Below, one piece after another: positions 1 through 10,150 of a stretch of DNA of 31,611 nucleotides (within the stretch, counting starts at the first letter, position 1; the number at the start of each line of letters is the position of its first letter). The DNA comes from JADJNW01 sp033761835 (GTDB lineage: Bacteria > Bacteroidota > Bacteroidia > Chitinophagales > Saprospiraceae): assembly GCA_033761835.1 (NCBI GenBank), contig JANRME010000214.1:1-31611 (forward strand), given 5' to 3'. The translations under genes were made by a program, and so were the position numbers. The notes below the pieces were generated by a model. It was not told the origin of the DNA. It made no database searches and worked only from the letters and a program-made list of their open reading frames with translations.

Positions 1-2375
1 TAACTGTTTTTTTATTGATTGCCCAGTTTGTTTGGTTTGAGCGTAGCTATGAGAATTTTATTTCCAATGCCGAGAATATCTATCGGGTTAAACTTGAAAC
101 CTTTGTCAATAATGAATTGGCAATTTCCAGTGCTGAAAACTACCCTGGCGCAGGCCCTGCGCTGGTGCGTGAGTTGCCGGAAGTAACCGGATATGCGCGT
201 TTATACAATTTGGGTTATAAAAACAACGTCATCATTACCAATAAAGAGGCCAAGCCTGACCCTATTGCTTTCAAGCACCGCCGATTTCTGTACGCGGACT
301 CTTCTTTCCTCTCTATGATGGGCTACCCGATGGTAATAGGCGACGCAAAAACCGCTTTGGCAGAACCTTTCTCGGCTGTGATTTCTGAACATTATGCCAA
401 ATTATATTTTGGTAATGAAAATCCAATGGGCAAGACCTTGCAGTTGGAAGATGATGATTATAATAATGAATTGGTTAAAATTACAGGCGTTTTCAAAAAT
501 TTACCACCTAATACGCATTTAAAATTTGATGTCCTATTTTCTTACAAAACCTTGTTCATTCGCTCCGAGGGAGCCCCTGCGCGCTACGACCAAAGCTGGG
601 GACGCAAGGATATGTACACATTTATTACGGTGAAACCCGGCACGGATCCCAAAGCCCTTGAAGCTAAATTCCCTGCTATTGTTGATAAATACAAACCCGA
701 TAATGCCGAGCGCAATCAAAAGGATATTTTGAGCCTGCAAGCTTTGAAAGAGATTCACTTGACTTCCGACCTCGCGGAAGAACCCGAACCCAATGGCGAC
801 AAAAGCATTGTGTTTTTCATGGGCTTGATTGGTCTCTTTGTGCTTGCTATCGCCTGGATCAATTATATTAATCTTTCCACTGCAAGAGCCGTGGAACGCG
901 CCAGGGAAGTCGGTATGCGCAAAGTGGTAGGTGCTTACAAGAATCAACTTATCACTCAATATCTGGTGGAAGCGGGCTTTGTCAATTTATTTGCGATTGT
1001 GTTGGCGTGGCTGTTTACATTATTGTCCTTGCCTTTTTTTAATAGCCTTGCGAAACAGGAATTTGATATTACGTACCTCGTTCAACCCTGGTTTTTGGGA
1101 ATGCTGCTGTTGTTGTGGGTGGTTGGTACATTTTTATCAGGATTTTACCCTGCGTGGATTTTATCTTCTTTCAAACCAATGCTGGTGCTGAAGGGCAGGT
1201 TGAAAAATAGCACGAGCGGTATTTTGCTGCGCAAGGGTTTAGTAGTTGTGCAGTTCATGGCTTCGGTGGTGCTGATCGTAGGGACGATTATCATTTACCG
1301 CCAGTTGAATTTTATGTTGAACCAGGATTTGGGTATGAATATTGACCAAGTGTTGGTGGTGGAGCGCCCTGGTATTTCTTCAAGAGACAGAACTGCTTTT
1401 AACTCTGCAATTGATGTTTTTCGTGCTGAATTACAACAAAATCCTGAGATCGAAGGCGTTGCAACTTCTGTGACCATCCCCGGCAAGCAGCGGGAATACA
1501 AAGCAGTAGTGAAAAAACTGGGCGCGAATGATAATGAATTGGTGACGGTACGCTTCAACAGTATGGATTACAACTTTATAGATGTTTTTAAAATGGAATT
1601 GGTATCCGGTCGGGCATTCTCAAAAGATTTTGTAAGCGATCCTGATACTTCGGTCGTTCTTACAGAATCGGCAGCTCGATTGCTCGGTTTTCAAAAGCCG
1701 GACGACGCCATTGGTCAAGTGGTGGCTGTTCCTGGCTTTGGCTGGAATCCAATTGTAGTGGGCGTAGTGAATGATTATCATCAGGTGTCCTTGAAAAAAG
1801 CGTTGGATCCAACTATTTTTTATTGTTCTCCTTACAACGGTGAATTCTATTCGATGCGCATCAAGACGAATCGGCTTTCGCAAACGATCAACCAAGTTGA
1901 AAGCGCTTGGCAAAAAGCATTCCCCGGCAATCCGTTCGAGTATTTTTTCTTAGATGAATACTTCGCGCAGCAATATGAAAACGAGAAAACTTTTGGACGG
2001 CTGTCTTCGATCTTCGCTATTCTGGCAATTATTGTAGGATGCTTAGGCTTATTCGGTTTATCGGGCTACACGATCACGCAGCGCACCAAAGAAATTGGCA
2101 TCCGCAAGGTACTGGGCGCAAGTACGACAGGCATTGTAGCTTTGTTGTCAAAAGATATACTTTGGTTAGTGCTCATCGCTATTATCGTGGCGTCCCCAGT
2201 GGCTTGGTGGGTGATGACGCAATGGCTGCAGGATTTTGCGTACCGAATTAATGTGGAATGGTGGCTCTTTGTATTGGCGGGCTTTATAGCCATTTTTATT
2301 GCCTTGGCCACGGTGAGTTTTCAGGCGGTGCGGGCAGCATGGGCAAATCCGGTGAAGAGTTTGCGGAGTGAGTAA
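1..2375 (+). CDS. P1: double FtsX/MacB-type ABC transporter permease, 5'-truncated
   Basis: Inner-membrane permease of the type VII (MacB/FtsX/LolCDE) ABC class, expected to couple cytoplasmic ATP hydrolysis to work done on the periplasmic side. The reading frame is open to the left window edge (codons for T-V-F-L-L precede the TTG at 15), and family alignment places about 30-35 residues, including most of TM1, outside. What is visible is the TM1 end, periplasmic domain 1, a first FtsX unit with coupling motif RAREVGMRKVVGA (near nt 900-940), TM5 with LRKGLVVVQFMASVV, periplasmic domain 2, and a second FtsX unit with RTKEIGIRKVLGAS (near nt 2080-2120). It ends in NPVKSLRSE. P2 follows after 127 bp. 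Substrate unknown. The N-terminal truncation is by the window, not evidence of a pseudogene. Confidence 0.93.
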   Translation, partial: TVFLLIAQFVWFERSYENFISNAENIYRVKLETFVNNELAISSAENYPGAGPALVRELPEVTGYARLYNLGYKNNVIITNKEAKPDPIAFKHRRFLYADSSFLSMMGYPMVIGDAKTALAEPFSAVISEHYAKLYFGNENPMGKTLQLEDDDYNNELVKITGVFKNLPPNTHLKFDVLFSYKTLFIRSEGAPARYDQSWGRKDMYTFITVKPGTDPKALEAKFPAIVDKYKPDNAERNQKDILSLQALKEIHLTSDLAEEPEPNGDKSIVFFMGLIGLFVLAIAWINYINLSTARAVERAREVGMRKVVGAYKNQLITQYLVEAGFVNLFAIVLAWLFTLLSLPFFNSLAKQEFDITYLVQPWFLGMLLLLWVVGTFLSGFYPAWILSSFKPMLVLKGRLKNSTSGILLRKGLVVVQFMASVVLIVGTIIIYRQLNFMLNQDLGMNIDQVLVVERPGISSRDRTAFNSAIDVFRAELQQNPEIEGVATSVTIPGKQREYKAVVKKLGANDNELVTVRFNSMDYNFIDVFKMELVSGRAFSKDFVSDPDTSVVLTESAARLLGFQKPDDAIGQVVAVPGFGWNPIVVGVVNDYHQVSLKKALDPTIFYCSPYNGEFYSMRIKTNRLSQTINQVESAWQKAFPGNPFEYFFLDEYFAQQYENEKTFGRLSSIFAILAIIVGCLGLFGLSGYTITQRTKEIGIRKVLGASTTGIVALLSKDILWLVLIAIIVASPVAWWVMTQWLQDFAYRINVEWWLFVLAGFIAIFIALATVSFQAVRAAWANPVKSLRSE

Positions 2376-2502
2376 ATACTTTTAATGCAATTTTTAAGTG
2401 CAGAAGAATCTATATCAAAAATTAAGAGACTCGGTAACTTTTTCATTTTATAGAAGTCTTTTAATTTGATAAACAATCACCCGAACGTTCAATCGAATTA
2501 TT

Positions 2503-4875
2503 ATGCTGCAAAATCATCTGAAAATCGCATGGAGAAATCTCTTCAAAAACAAGGTTTTTAGCATTATCAATATCGCTGGACTATCCGTTGGCATGGCGGT
2601 CACGATTTTGATCGGTCTTTGGATTCATGATGAAGTCACTTATGATACCTACCATGCAAATTATGATAGTCTGGCTCGCGTAATGATTAATCAAACTTTT
2701 GATAAAAAAACCGACGCCAGTTTTGCCATTGCTTTTCCTTTGGGTAATGAATTACGCACGAAGTATGCTTCTGATTTTAAGCACGTTGCGATGGGCTCGT
2801 GGGATTTTGAGTATACCTTGGCAGTTGGCGAAACTAGGATTATCAAAGAGGGCATGTACGCGGAGCCGGATTTTCCTAAAATGCTGACGCTCGATATGCT
2901 AGCAGGGCGATACGAAGACGCTTTGAAAGACCCTAATTCGATACTACTTTCTGAGTCGGTCGCTCAAGTTTTGTTCGGAGAGGAAAATCCTTTAGGTAAA
3001 ATCGTCCGTGTAGATAATACCACAGACGTTCAAGTCACAGGAATATTTGCGGACTTACCTTTCAATTCTAGTTTTCGAGAAGTCACGTTTTACATGCCTT
3101 GGTCTTTGTATGTATTGGAACAAGAATGGGTAAGAAATGCTCAGGACCAATGGGGCAGTCACTCTTTCCAGGCTTTTGTGCAAGTCAATAATGCCGCTCA
3201 AATGCAGCAAATTTCTGATAAAATAGCGAGTGTTGAACGGGCATATAATGAAAACGGAGACCCTAAATTATTTCTGCACCCCATGAGTAAATGGCATTTG
3301 TATGGTGAATTTAAAGACGGTGTGAATATCGGGGGGCGTATTCAATTTGTCTGGCTATTTGGCATTATCGGTTTGTTTGTATTGTTGCTGGCTTGTATCA
3401 ATTTTATGAACCTTTCCACAGCGCGTTCGGAAAAACGAGCGAAAGAAGTAGGCGTTCGCAAAACGGTTGGTTCTCTGCAAGGACAACTGATAGGACAGTT
3501 TCTGAGCGAATCATTATTGATAACCTTTTTGGCTTCACTGCTCGCTGTTACAATTGTACAACTTTCTCTACCTGCATTCAATGAATTGGCCGGGAAAGAA
3601 GTGCGTATTCTTTGGTCAGAGCCTGTTTTTTGGTTATTGATTGCTGGATTTATCTTGATTACGGGCATAGTAGCGGGTAGCTATCCTGCTTTTTATTTGT
3701 CTTCTTTTCAGCCACTGCGTGTTTTAAAAGGTACATTCCGGGCAGGCCCTTGGGCTTCTGTACCGCGCAAAGTATTGGTAGTGCTTCAGTTTACCGTTTC
3801 GATTATCCTTATTATTGGAACGATTATCGTTTTTAATCAAATCCAACATGCAAAAAACCGCCCCGTAGGTTATGACAGAGATGGCTTGCTGACAATTTAT
3901 ATGACACCTGATTTGCAGGATAAATATGATGCTTTGCGCAATGAATTGCTCCGAACCGGCGCAGTGGAAGAAATGAGCGAGTCATCCAGCCCAGTCACGA
4001 ATGTTTGGTCGAATCAAATCGGCTTCGATTGGGAGGGCAAAGACCCTGAGCGAGAACCTATCTTCGGAATCGTTGCTTGCACGCACGACTACGGCAATAC
4101 CCTAGGCTGGAAAATTAAGGAAGGGCGTGACTTTTCTCGCGATTTTTCTACCGATACCTCGGCTTTGATCTTGAATGAAGCCGCCAAAGAATTGATTGGC
4201 ATCGAAGATATTGTCGGTAAAACCATTCGCTGGGATGACGATCCTTATCAAGTGATTGGTGTCATTGAAAACATGGTGATGGAATCGCCCTATACACCAA
4301 TAAAACCAACCATTTTTGCGATTAGTTATAGTTGGACGAATGTTATCAATATCAAATTAAAGCCAGGAATGCCGGTACAAGATGCCTTGAGCCGCGTAGA
4401 AGGTGTTTTCAAAACCTTCAACCCTGGCAGCCCGTTTGATTATAATTTTGCAGATGAGGATTATGAAGAAAAATTCAGAGCCGAACAGCGCATTGGCAAA
4501 CTGGCGAGTGTTTTTGCCGCATTAGCGATTTTCATTTCTTGTCTAGGTTTACTAGGATTGTCCGCTTATGTTGCAGAGCAACGCGCCAAAGAAATTGGCA
4601 TTCGCAAGGTACTGGGTGCAAATATTCAAGACATTGTGACGTTGCTTTCCAAGGATTTCCTATGGTTGGTACTCATCGCCATTGTCATTGCGACACCTAT
4701 TGCCTGGTGGGCGATGAATGATTGGCTGCAAGATTATACTTACCGCATCCATGTAGGTTGGTGGGTATTTGCGATCACAGGAATTGGCGCTTTGTTGATT
4801 GCATTAGTAACGGTGAGTTCGCAAGCTATCCGGGCTGCAGTAGCGAATCCAGTGGACGCGATTAAATCAGAATAA
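2503..4875 (+). CDS. P2: double FtsX/MacB-type ABC transporter permease
   Basis: A 790-residue protein complete from ATG 2503; the start MLQNHLKIAWRNLFKNK matches the family N-terminus. Predicted layout: TM1 about 20-42, periplasmic domain 1 about 50-270, TM2-4 about 283-405 with coupling helix RAKEVGVRKTVG at 312-323, TM5 about 430-452, periplasmic domain 2 about 460-665, and TM6-8 about 672-785 with RAKEIGIRKVLGA near 694. It carries WEGKDP at 510-515 in the second periplasmic domain, a motif shared with P3, P7 (as WQGK) and P9. C-terminus NPVDAIKSE. The 127-bp leader is AT-rich with no recognisable promoter or Shine-Dalgarno. An octamer-repeat tract follows directly after its stop. The ATPase partner is not in this window. 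Confidence 0.95.
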   Translation: MLQNHLKIAWRNLFKNKVFSIINIAGLSVGMAVTILIGLWIHDEVTYDTYHANYDSLARVMINQTFDKKTDASFAIAFPLGNELRTKYASDFKHVAMGSWDFEYTLAVGETRIIKEGMYAEPDFPKMLTLDMLAGRYEDALKDPNSILLSESVAQVLFGEENPLGKIVRVDNTTDVQVTGIFADLPFNSSFREVTFYMPWSLYVLEQEWVRNAQDQWGSHSFQAFVQVNNAAQMQQISDKIASVERAYNENGDPKLFLHPMSKWHLYGEFKDGVNIGGRIQFVWLFGIIGLFVLLLACINFMNLSTARSEKRAKEVGVRKTVGSLQGQLIGQFLSESLLITFLASLLAVTIVQLSLPAFNELAGKEVRILWSEPVFWLLIAGFILITGIVAGSYPAFYLSSFQPLRVLKGTFRAGPWASVPRKVLVVLQFTVSIILIIGTIIVFNQIQHAKNRPVGYDRDGLLTIYMTPDLQDKYDALRNELLRTGAVEEMSESSSPVTNVWSNQIGFDWEGKDPEREPIFGIVACTHDYGNTLGWKIKEGRDFSRDFSTDTSALILNEAAKELIGIEDIVGKTIRWDDDPYQVIGVIENMVMESPYTPIKPTIFAISYSWTNVINIKLKPGMPVQDALSRVEGVFKTFNPGSPFDYNFADEDYEEKFRAEQRIGKLASVFAALAIFISCLGLLGLSAYVAEQRAKEIGIRKVLGANIQDIVTLLSKDFLWLVLIAIVIATPIAWWAMNDWLQDYTYRIHVGWWVFAITGIGALLIALVTVSSQAIRAAVANPVDAIKSE

Positions 4876-4924
4876 GGAAGCGGAAGAGACTAGGGGAATA
4901 GGAGACTAGGAGATTTTGGAACTA
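4876..4924 (+). repeat. 8-bp-period degenerate tandem repeat after P2
   Basis: Purine-rich tract starting at the base after the P2 stop codon. From 4893 it reads in 8-bp steps as GGGGAATA, GGAGACTA, GGAGATTT, TGGAACTA; the earlier part (GGAAGCGG) is looser. It resembles the tract at 27897-27984. It covers the TTG at 4916 that would give the longest helicase reading frame, which argues against that start. Confidence 0.6.
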
Positions 4925-4999
4925 TTACATATTAAAATCGCTTTTGTTCCTTGCGTCCCTTCCTGCTTTTTCTTAGTTTTGTTGGAAACCGAATCGCTT

Positions 5000-7453
5000 T
5001 TGAATTACCAGTCGAATCCCCAACTCGAACTCGCTTTCGATTACGTGTGTAATACGAATAAAAATATCTTTCTGACGGGCAAGGCGGGAACCGGGAAAAC
5101 CACTTTTCTCCAGCAACTGAAACAAGAGCCGGTCAAACGAATGGCGGTGGTCGCGCCTACAGGCGTAGCGGCGATCAATGCCGGTGGTATGACCATTCAT
5201 TCCTTTTTTCAATTGCCGTTTGGATTGTTTTTGCCGGAGTATGCGCAGGAGGCTAACCGGCAACGACGTTTCACAAGAGAAAAAATCAAATTGATACAAA
5301 GCCTTGATTTACTGGTGATTGATGAAATCAGTATGGTGCGCGCCGATTTGCTGGATGCAGTGGATGATGTGCTTCGCCGATACAAAGATCGCCAGCATCC
5401 TTTTGGTGGGGTACAACTGCTGATGATTGGCGATTTACACCAGTTGCCGCCGGTGGTAAAAGATGAAGATTGGGACTTGCTTAGGACTCATTATGATACG
5501 CCTTATTTCTTTAGCAGCCGAGCCTTGCAGCAAACTGAACCCATCGCTATTGAACTCAAGCATATTTATCGCCAAAGTGATCGCCTTTTTATAGAACTGC
5601 TCAATAAAGTGCGCGATAACAAACTTGATGAGGAAGTACTGGAAAAATTAAATAGCCGCTACCTTCCTGATTTTGAGGCAAATGCAAATGAATCTTACAT
5701 TACATTAACGTCTCATAATGCTACGGCGCAATCAATTAATGCCGAAAATTTGGCAGCCATTCCCGGCGCGATCCATCGCTTCAAAGCTGAAATTAAAGGG
5801 GATTTTCCAGGGCATGCTTTTCCTACGGAAGAAACCTTGGAATTAAAAGAAGGCGCTCAGGTAATGTTTGTAAAGAATGATATTTCGCGTGATAAGCGTT
5901 ATTATAATGGTAAAATCGGACAAATAGCTGAAATTAAGAAAGATACAATTTATATAAAATGCCCTGATGAAGAAGATATGATATTGGTTACTCCGGTGGA
6001 ATGGACCAATGTAAAATATACCCTCAATGAGCAGACGAAAGAAGTGACAGAAGAAGTCATCGGTAGTTTCTTGCAATATCCGCTGCGGCTGGCTTGGGCG
6101 ATTACGATTCACAAAAGCCAGGGGTTGACCTTTGAACGGGCGATTATTGACGCGCAGTCGGCGTTCGCGCATGGGCAAGTGTACGTGGCGCTGAGTCGTT
6201 GCAAAAGTTTTGAAGGGATTGTGTTGCGCTCGCCCATTATTCACTCCAGTGTAAAAACCGATACAAAAGTTAAAAATTACACGGAAGCTGCCGATAAAAA
6301 CGCGCCTGATGAAGCACATTTACATCAATCCAAACGAGATTTTCAGCAGGCTTTGATTTTAGAATTATTTGATTATCAGGCTTTAAAAAGGTATTTTGAG
6401 CAACTAAAACGAGTATTTTTGACCCATGAAAATACGCTTCATGCAGATGCTTTTCGACAGTTTCAGGAATTGGCGGTGCAGGCGGAAACGCATGTTTTTT
6501 CGGTAGCCGGAAAGTTCAAATCGCAATTACAAAGTTATTTTTACCAACCGGAATTGCCTGAAGAGAATCAAGCATTGCAAGAGCGTATCCAGAAGGCTTG
6601 CGCTTGGTTTTTAGAAAAAGTCGGGGGTATCTTATTGCCAGAATTCAAGAAAATTTCGATTTTAACGGACAACAAAGCCACGGAGAAAGTGGCGTTGGAA
6701 GCCTTGGAAAATGTGCAACGAACGCTTTTTGTAAAAAATGCTTGCCTGAGCGCCGTGCAAAAAGGTTTTTCCACCCGCACTTACCTGCGCGCCAAAGCCG
6801 ATGCTCAAATTGATTTCAAAGCTGCTCCTTCGCCCCTCGCCACTGGATTTGCCAATGCGCCCAAGAATGCCCCGCATCCAGAATTGTATGTCCAATTGAA
6901 GCGATGGCGCGATGAAACCGCTGCCTCAAATGATGTAGAACCCTATCTTGTACTGCCCACGCGTTCGTTGCTGGAATTGGTGGAGCTATTACCTGGTACG
7001 CTGACGGCGCTGAAAAAAGTGAATGGCATCGGCGAAACCAAAAGTAAACGCTACGGTACAGAGATTCTGGAATTGATCCAAGATTATTGCATTGCAAAAG
7101 GATTGGAAGGTGCACAGTTGTCTTTGTCAGAGCCTCCTAAAAAAGCTAAAATTGATACCAAAGCCCTGAGTTTTGATTTGTTTAAGGCTGGTAAAAGCAT
7201 TCCTGAAATTGCGCAGGAACGCAGTCTTACTACCTCCACGATTGAGGGGCATCTTGGACATTATATCGAATTAGGAGAATTGAATATTTTTGATGTAATG
7301 GAAAAGGGAAAAGTAAATGTTATTGAAGCATATGTAAAAGAAAATCCAACAGAACAACTCAGCCCGATTAAAGAATACTTTGGAGATGCTTATTCTTATG
7401 GCGAGATTAAGATGGTATTGCATTATTTGAAAAAGACGGAACGGGGAGTATAA
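5000..7453 (+). CDS. PIF1-like superfamily 1 helicase with HRDC and C-terminal HTH domains
   Basis: ATP-dependent DNA helicase, probably acting in replication-fork or recombination maintenance. Numbering from the TTG at 4916: Walker A GKAGTGKTT at 55-63, motif Ia APTGVAAINAGG at 80-91, Walker B/motif II VIDEIS at 134-139, motif III GDLHQLPPV about 30 residues later, and C-terminal motor motifs AITIHKSQGLTF and VYVALSRCKSF. An HRDC-like segment follows (VLPTRSLLELVELLPGT...GIGETKSKRYG), then a RecQ-C-like helix-turn-helix (SFDLFKAGKSIPEIAQERSL). No ATG precedes Walker A. TTG at 5000 puts NPQLELAF near the N-terminus, as in relatives; TTG 4979/4982 are alternatives, and TTG 4916 lies in repeat DNA. 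It sits between permease genes with no obvious functional link to them. Confidence 0.9.
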   Translation: MNYQSNPQLELAFDYVCNTNKNIFLTGKAGTGKTTFLQQLKQEPVKRMAVVAPTGVAAINAGGMTIHSFFQLPFGLFLPEYAQEANRQRRFTREKIKLIQSLDLLVIDEISMVRADLLDAVDDVLRRYKDRQHPFGGVQLLMIGDLHQLPPVVKDEDWDLLRTHYDTPYFFSSRALQQTEPIAIELKHIYRQSDRLFIELLNKVRDNKLDEEVLEKLNSRYLPDFEANANESYITLTSHNATAQSINAENLAAIPGAIHRFKAEIKGDFPGHAFPTEETLELKEGAQVMFVKNDISRDKRYYNGKIGQIAEIKKDTIYIKCPDEEDMILVTPVEWTNVKYTLNEQTKEVTEEVIGSFLQYPLRLAWAITIHKSQGLTFERAIIDAQSAFAHGQVYVALSRCKSFEGIVLRSPIIHSSVKTDTKVKNYTEAADKNAPDEAHLHQSKRDFQQALILELFDYQALKRYFEQLKRVFLTHENTLHADAFRQFQELAVQAETHVFSVAGKFKSQLQSYFYQPELPEENQALQERIQKACAWFLEKVGGILLPEFKKISILTDNKATEKVALEALENVQRTLFVKNACLSAVQKGFSTRTYLRAKADAQIDFKAAPSPLATGFANAPKNAPHPELYVQLKRWRDETAASNDVEPYLVLPTRSLLELVELLPGTLTALKKVNGIGETKSKRYGTEILELIQDYCIAKGLEGAQLSLSEPPKKAKIDTKALSFDLFKAGKSIPEIAQERSLTTSTIEGHLGHYIELGELNIFDVMEKGKVNVIEAYVKENPTEQLSPIKEYFGDAYSYGEIKMVLHYLKKTERGV

Positions 7454-7694
7454 TGATTCATTAGGGTTAAGCACTTGTTCTAAAATAAATATGATTTTTA
7501 TTTAGAGTAAATAATTGATTTTTAATATATTGCAAAATAATCAATGGCTTATGCTATTTTAATCCTAATTTTTCTTCATCATCTAAAAAAATAAGTGCCT
7601 ATCTAATTATAAAAAAACCTATTTTGTAACTAATTTCAAAAAATACAGTCTTCTGTAGTAGCAATATTCTTAACCCGACTCTAATCATATAGCT
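7454..7694. other. AT-rich intergenic region before P3
   Basis: A 241-bp, very AT-rich spacer between the helicase and P3. No octamer repeat, strong hairpin terminator or TGGCAT-type element was found. CTATTTTGTAAC near 7619-7630 resembles the Bacteroidota -7 box TAnnTTTG but is one T short. A P3 promoter is plausible here but not demonstrable. Confidence 0.4.
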
Positions 7695-10049
7695 ATGTTC
7701 AAAAACTATCTCACCATTACTTTGCGTAATCTGTTGAAAAACAGAATCAATTCGACGATTAATATTCTGGGCTTGGCCCTTGGGCTCACCGGCGCGATGG
7801 TCATTGCTTTATGGATTCAGCGAGAGCTGAGTATGGATCAGTTTCACACCAAAGCGGATCGACTCTATCGCGTGATGGAACATCAAACCTATAGCAATGA
7901 CTTCGTACTCACGGTATTTGCGACGCCCGGACCACTAGTGCCGGCGCTGAAAGCAGAAATTCCTGAAATAGAAAAAGCAACTCGCATTACCTGGGGTGAT
8001 CAGTTGCTGTTCACCGTTGGCGATAAGGCTTTTAAGGAAAATGGACATTATGCAGATGAAGATTTTTTCCAGATGTTTTCTTTTAAAATGCTGCATGGAG
8101 ATGCCAACACTGCCCTAAAGCAGCCCACTTCTATTGCAATTAGTGAAGATTTAGCCAATAAATATTTTAATACAAGCAATGCTATTGGCAAGATCATTCG
8201 CATTAATAATATAGAAAATTATCAGGTAAGCGCCGTTTTTGCCAATGTTCCCGATCAATCTACACTTCAATTTGATTTTGTATTGCCTGTTGAATCATTT
8301 GTACAAAAAAATGATTGGCTCAAAAGCTGGAATAGCAATGGTATTCAGGCACTTATACAATTAAGGGAAGGGACAGATGCGAATGCTTTAGAAGCCAAAT
8401 TAAAAAATTTCCTAAAAGATCATTCCGATCAGAAACGTGCGGTACTGGATTTGATCAACATGAGCGATACTTATTTGCGGATGGATTATAAAGATGGTAA
8501 ATATCAAGGCGGCGGTCGTATCGTGTATGTAAGATTATTTGCCATTATTGCATTATTCTTGATACTCATTGCTTGTATCAATTTTATGAATCTCTCTACG
8601 GCGCGGTCGGCGCTGAGAGCAAAGGAAGTCGGCATTCGGCGCGTGACAGGCGCAGTGCGCGGGCAACTCTTTGGGCAATTTTTGGGAGAGTCCCTCATCA
8701 TGAGTTTTATATCAGGATTAATCGCTATTGGCTTGACAGCCTTGATTTTACCTTGGTTTAATCATTTATTTGAAACAGAGATTGTTTTAAAAATAAATAA
8801 CCCGAATTTCTGGTTGGCATGGCTCACGATTGTAATATTAACAGGCTTATTGTCAGGCAGTTATCCTGCATTGTTTTTGTCATCTTTCCAACCGATTGAA
8901 GTTTTTAAAGGGGTTGTAAAAACAGGGAAAGGCGCGGTATGGTTTCGGCAGGGATTGGTGGTTACACAATTTGCCATCGCTATTTTTTTGGTGGTCGGTA
9001 CTTTGGTTATTTATAATCAAATGAGTTATATACGTAATAAAAACCTAGGATATAATAAAGATAATTTATTGTACATACCTTCCAATGAAACATTAAGCGC
9101 TAATTATGAAGTTGTAAAATCAGAGTTAAAACAAATTCCTGGTATTCAGGATGTTACCACTTCCGATGGCTTGGTTTACAGCTGGGGTAGCAATACCCCC
9201 GATTTTAGCTGGGAAGGTAAAAATCCCGATCAGGATATTTTATTTAATCATATTGGCACAAGTTATGATTTTGTAAAAACGATTGGTGCGGAATTAAAAG
9301 CGGGGCGCGATTTTTCAAAAGAATTTGCAACCGATTCGGTCAATTTTATTATTAATGAGGAATCTGCGCGACTCATGGGCATGAGCGATCCGGTTGGCAA
9401 AAGCCTGACCTGGGGCGACACCAAAGGACAAATTATTGGACTTGTAAAGGATTTTTCAATCAATTCATTACATACAGCGCAGCAACCCGTTATACTTTAT
9501 TTACAACCATTTATCAATGTCTTATATGTGCGGATTGATGGTCAAAATGTGTCGAATACGTTAGCGCAAATGGAAAAAGTAGTGAAAAAGCACAGCCCGG
9601 CATACCCATTTGAATATAAATTTGTAGATGAAGAATATGACCAGTTGTATCGCAGCGAAAAACGTATCAGTGCTTTGTCACGAGCCTTTGCCATTCTTGC
9701 CATTTTCGTTTCTTGTCTCGGCTTATTTGGTCTGGCAGCATTTACCGCCGAGCAACGCACCAAGGAAATTGGTATTCGTAAAGTGTTGGGTGCCAGCGTT
9801 ACAAGTCTTGTTACGCTCTTATCCACCGATTTTTTGAAGCTGGTTTTAATCTCTACTCTGATTGCTTTTCCCTTGGGCTGGTGGGCGATGAATCAGTGGC
9901 TGGAGCGCTTTGCGTATCGCATTGAATTGAGTTGGTGGATATTTGTTATTGCTGGGGTTTTGGCTGTTCTGATTGCGATGTTGACCGTGAGTTCACAGGC
10001 AATTCGGGCGGCGGTAGCGAATCCGGCGGATTCCTTAAAAAGTGAATAA
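7695..10049 (+). CDS. P3: double FtsX/MacB-type ABC transporter permease
   Basis: A 784-residue protein from ATG 7695 in the context ATAGCTATG, with no Shine-Dalgarno; it begins MFKNYLTITLRNLLKNR. The first FtsX unit has NFMNLSTAR near 296 and RAKEVGIRRVTGA from about 308. Periplasmic domain 2 has DFSWEGKNP (WEGK 506-509), which groups it with P2, P7 and P9. The second FtsX unit has RTKEIGIRKVLGAS near 688. The last ~33 codons are almost identical in DNA to those of P4 (94 of 98 bp), and both proteins end with the same WWIFVIAGVLAVLIAMLTVS stretch. P4 follows after 99 bp, so the two are probably co-transcribed. Confidence 0.95.
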   Translation: MFKNYLTITLRNLLKNRINSTINILGLALGLTGAMVIALWIQRELSMDQFHTKADRLYRVMEHQTYSNDFVLTVFATPGPLVPALKAEIPEIEKATRITWGDQLLFTVGDKAFKENGHYADEDFFQMFSFKMLHGDANTALKQPTSIAISEDLANKYFNTSNAIGKIIRINNIENYQVSAVFANVPDQSTLQFDFVLPVESFVQKNDWLKSWNSNGIQALIQLREGTDANALEAKLKNFLKDHSDQKRAVLDLINMSDTYLRMDYKDGKYQGGGRIVYVRLFAIIALFLILIACINFMNLSTARSALRAKEVGIRRVTGAVRGQLFGQFLGESLIMSFISGLIAIGLTALILPWFNHLFETEIVLKINNPNFWLAWLTIVILTGLLSGSYPALFLSSFQPIEVFKGVVKTGKGAVWFRQGLVVTQFAIAIFLVVGTLVIYNQMSYIRNKNLGYNKDNLLYIPSNETLSANYEVVKSELKQIPGIQDVTTSDGLVYSWGSNTPDFSWEGKNPDQDILFNHIGTSYDFVKTIGAELKAGRDFSKEFATDSVNFIINEESARLMGMSDPVGKSLTWGDTKGQIIGLVKDFSINSLHTAQQPVILYLQPFINVLYVRIDGQNVSNTLAQMEKVVKKHSPAYPFEYKFVDEEYDQLYRSEKRISALSRAFAILAIFVSCLGLFGLAAFTAEQRTKEIGIRKVLGASVTSLVTLLSTDFLKLVLISTLIAFPLGWWAMNQWLERFAYRIELSWWIFVIAGVLAVLIAMLTVSSQAIRAAVANPADSLKSE
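9933..10030 (+). repeat. 3'-end block shared with P4 (copy 1)
   Basis: 98 bp encoding the last TM helix and C-terminus of P3. It matches 12420-12517 in P4 at 94 of 98 positions (mismatches at 9965, 9992, 9998 and 10019), although the two genes are much more divergent elsewhere. Confidence 0.85.
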
Positions 10050-10119
10050 GTTATAATGAATGAATGATTATTAACTGCTGGTTTCATTGCTCCCTGACCC
10101 TGGAAGCAATAGAACAATG

Positions 10120-10150
10120 TAATAATAAAGCTATATAATAATAAAGCTAT
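10120..10150 (+). repeat. 16-bp tandem duplication ending in the P4 start codon
   Basis: TAATAATAAAGCTAT occurs at 10120-10134 and again at 10136-10150, a 16-bp period (twice 8). The second copy runs into the P4 initiation codon (AAAGCTATG, ATG at 10149); the first copy reads AAAGCTATA. The repeat makes up the immediate 5' leader of P4, where a ribosome would bind. Confidence 0.8.

Noticed and set aside
15..17. TTG at 15 as the true start of P1
   Set aside because: The frame is open to the window edge and the missing N-terminal ~30 residues are conserved in all paralogues, so P1 begins outside.
10086..10110. ATTGCT...AGCAAT inverted repeat between P3 and P4 as a terminator
   Set aside because: Only six clean pairs plus a bulged extension, and no T-run follows. 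P3 and P4 more likely share a transcript.
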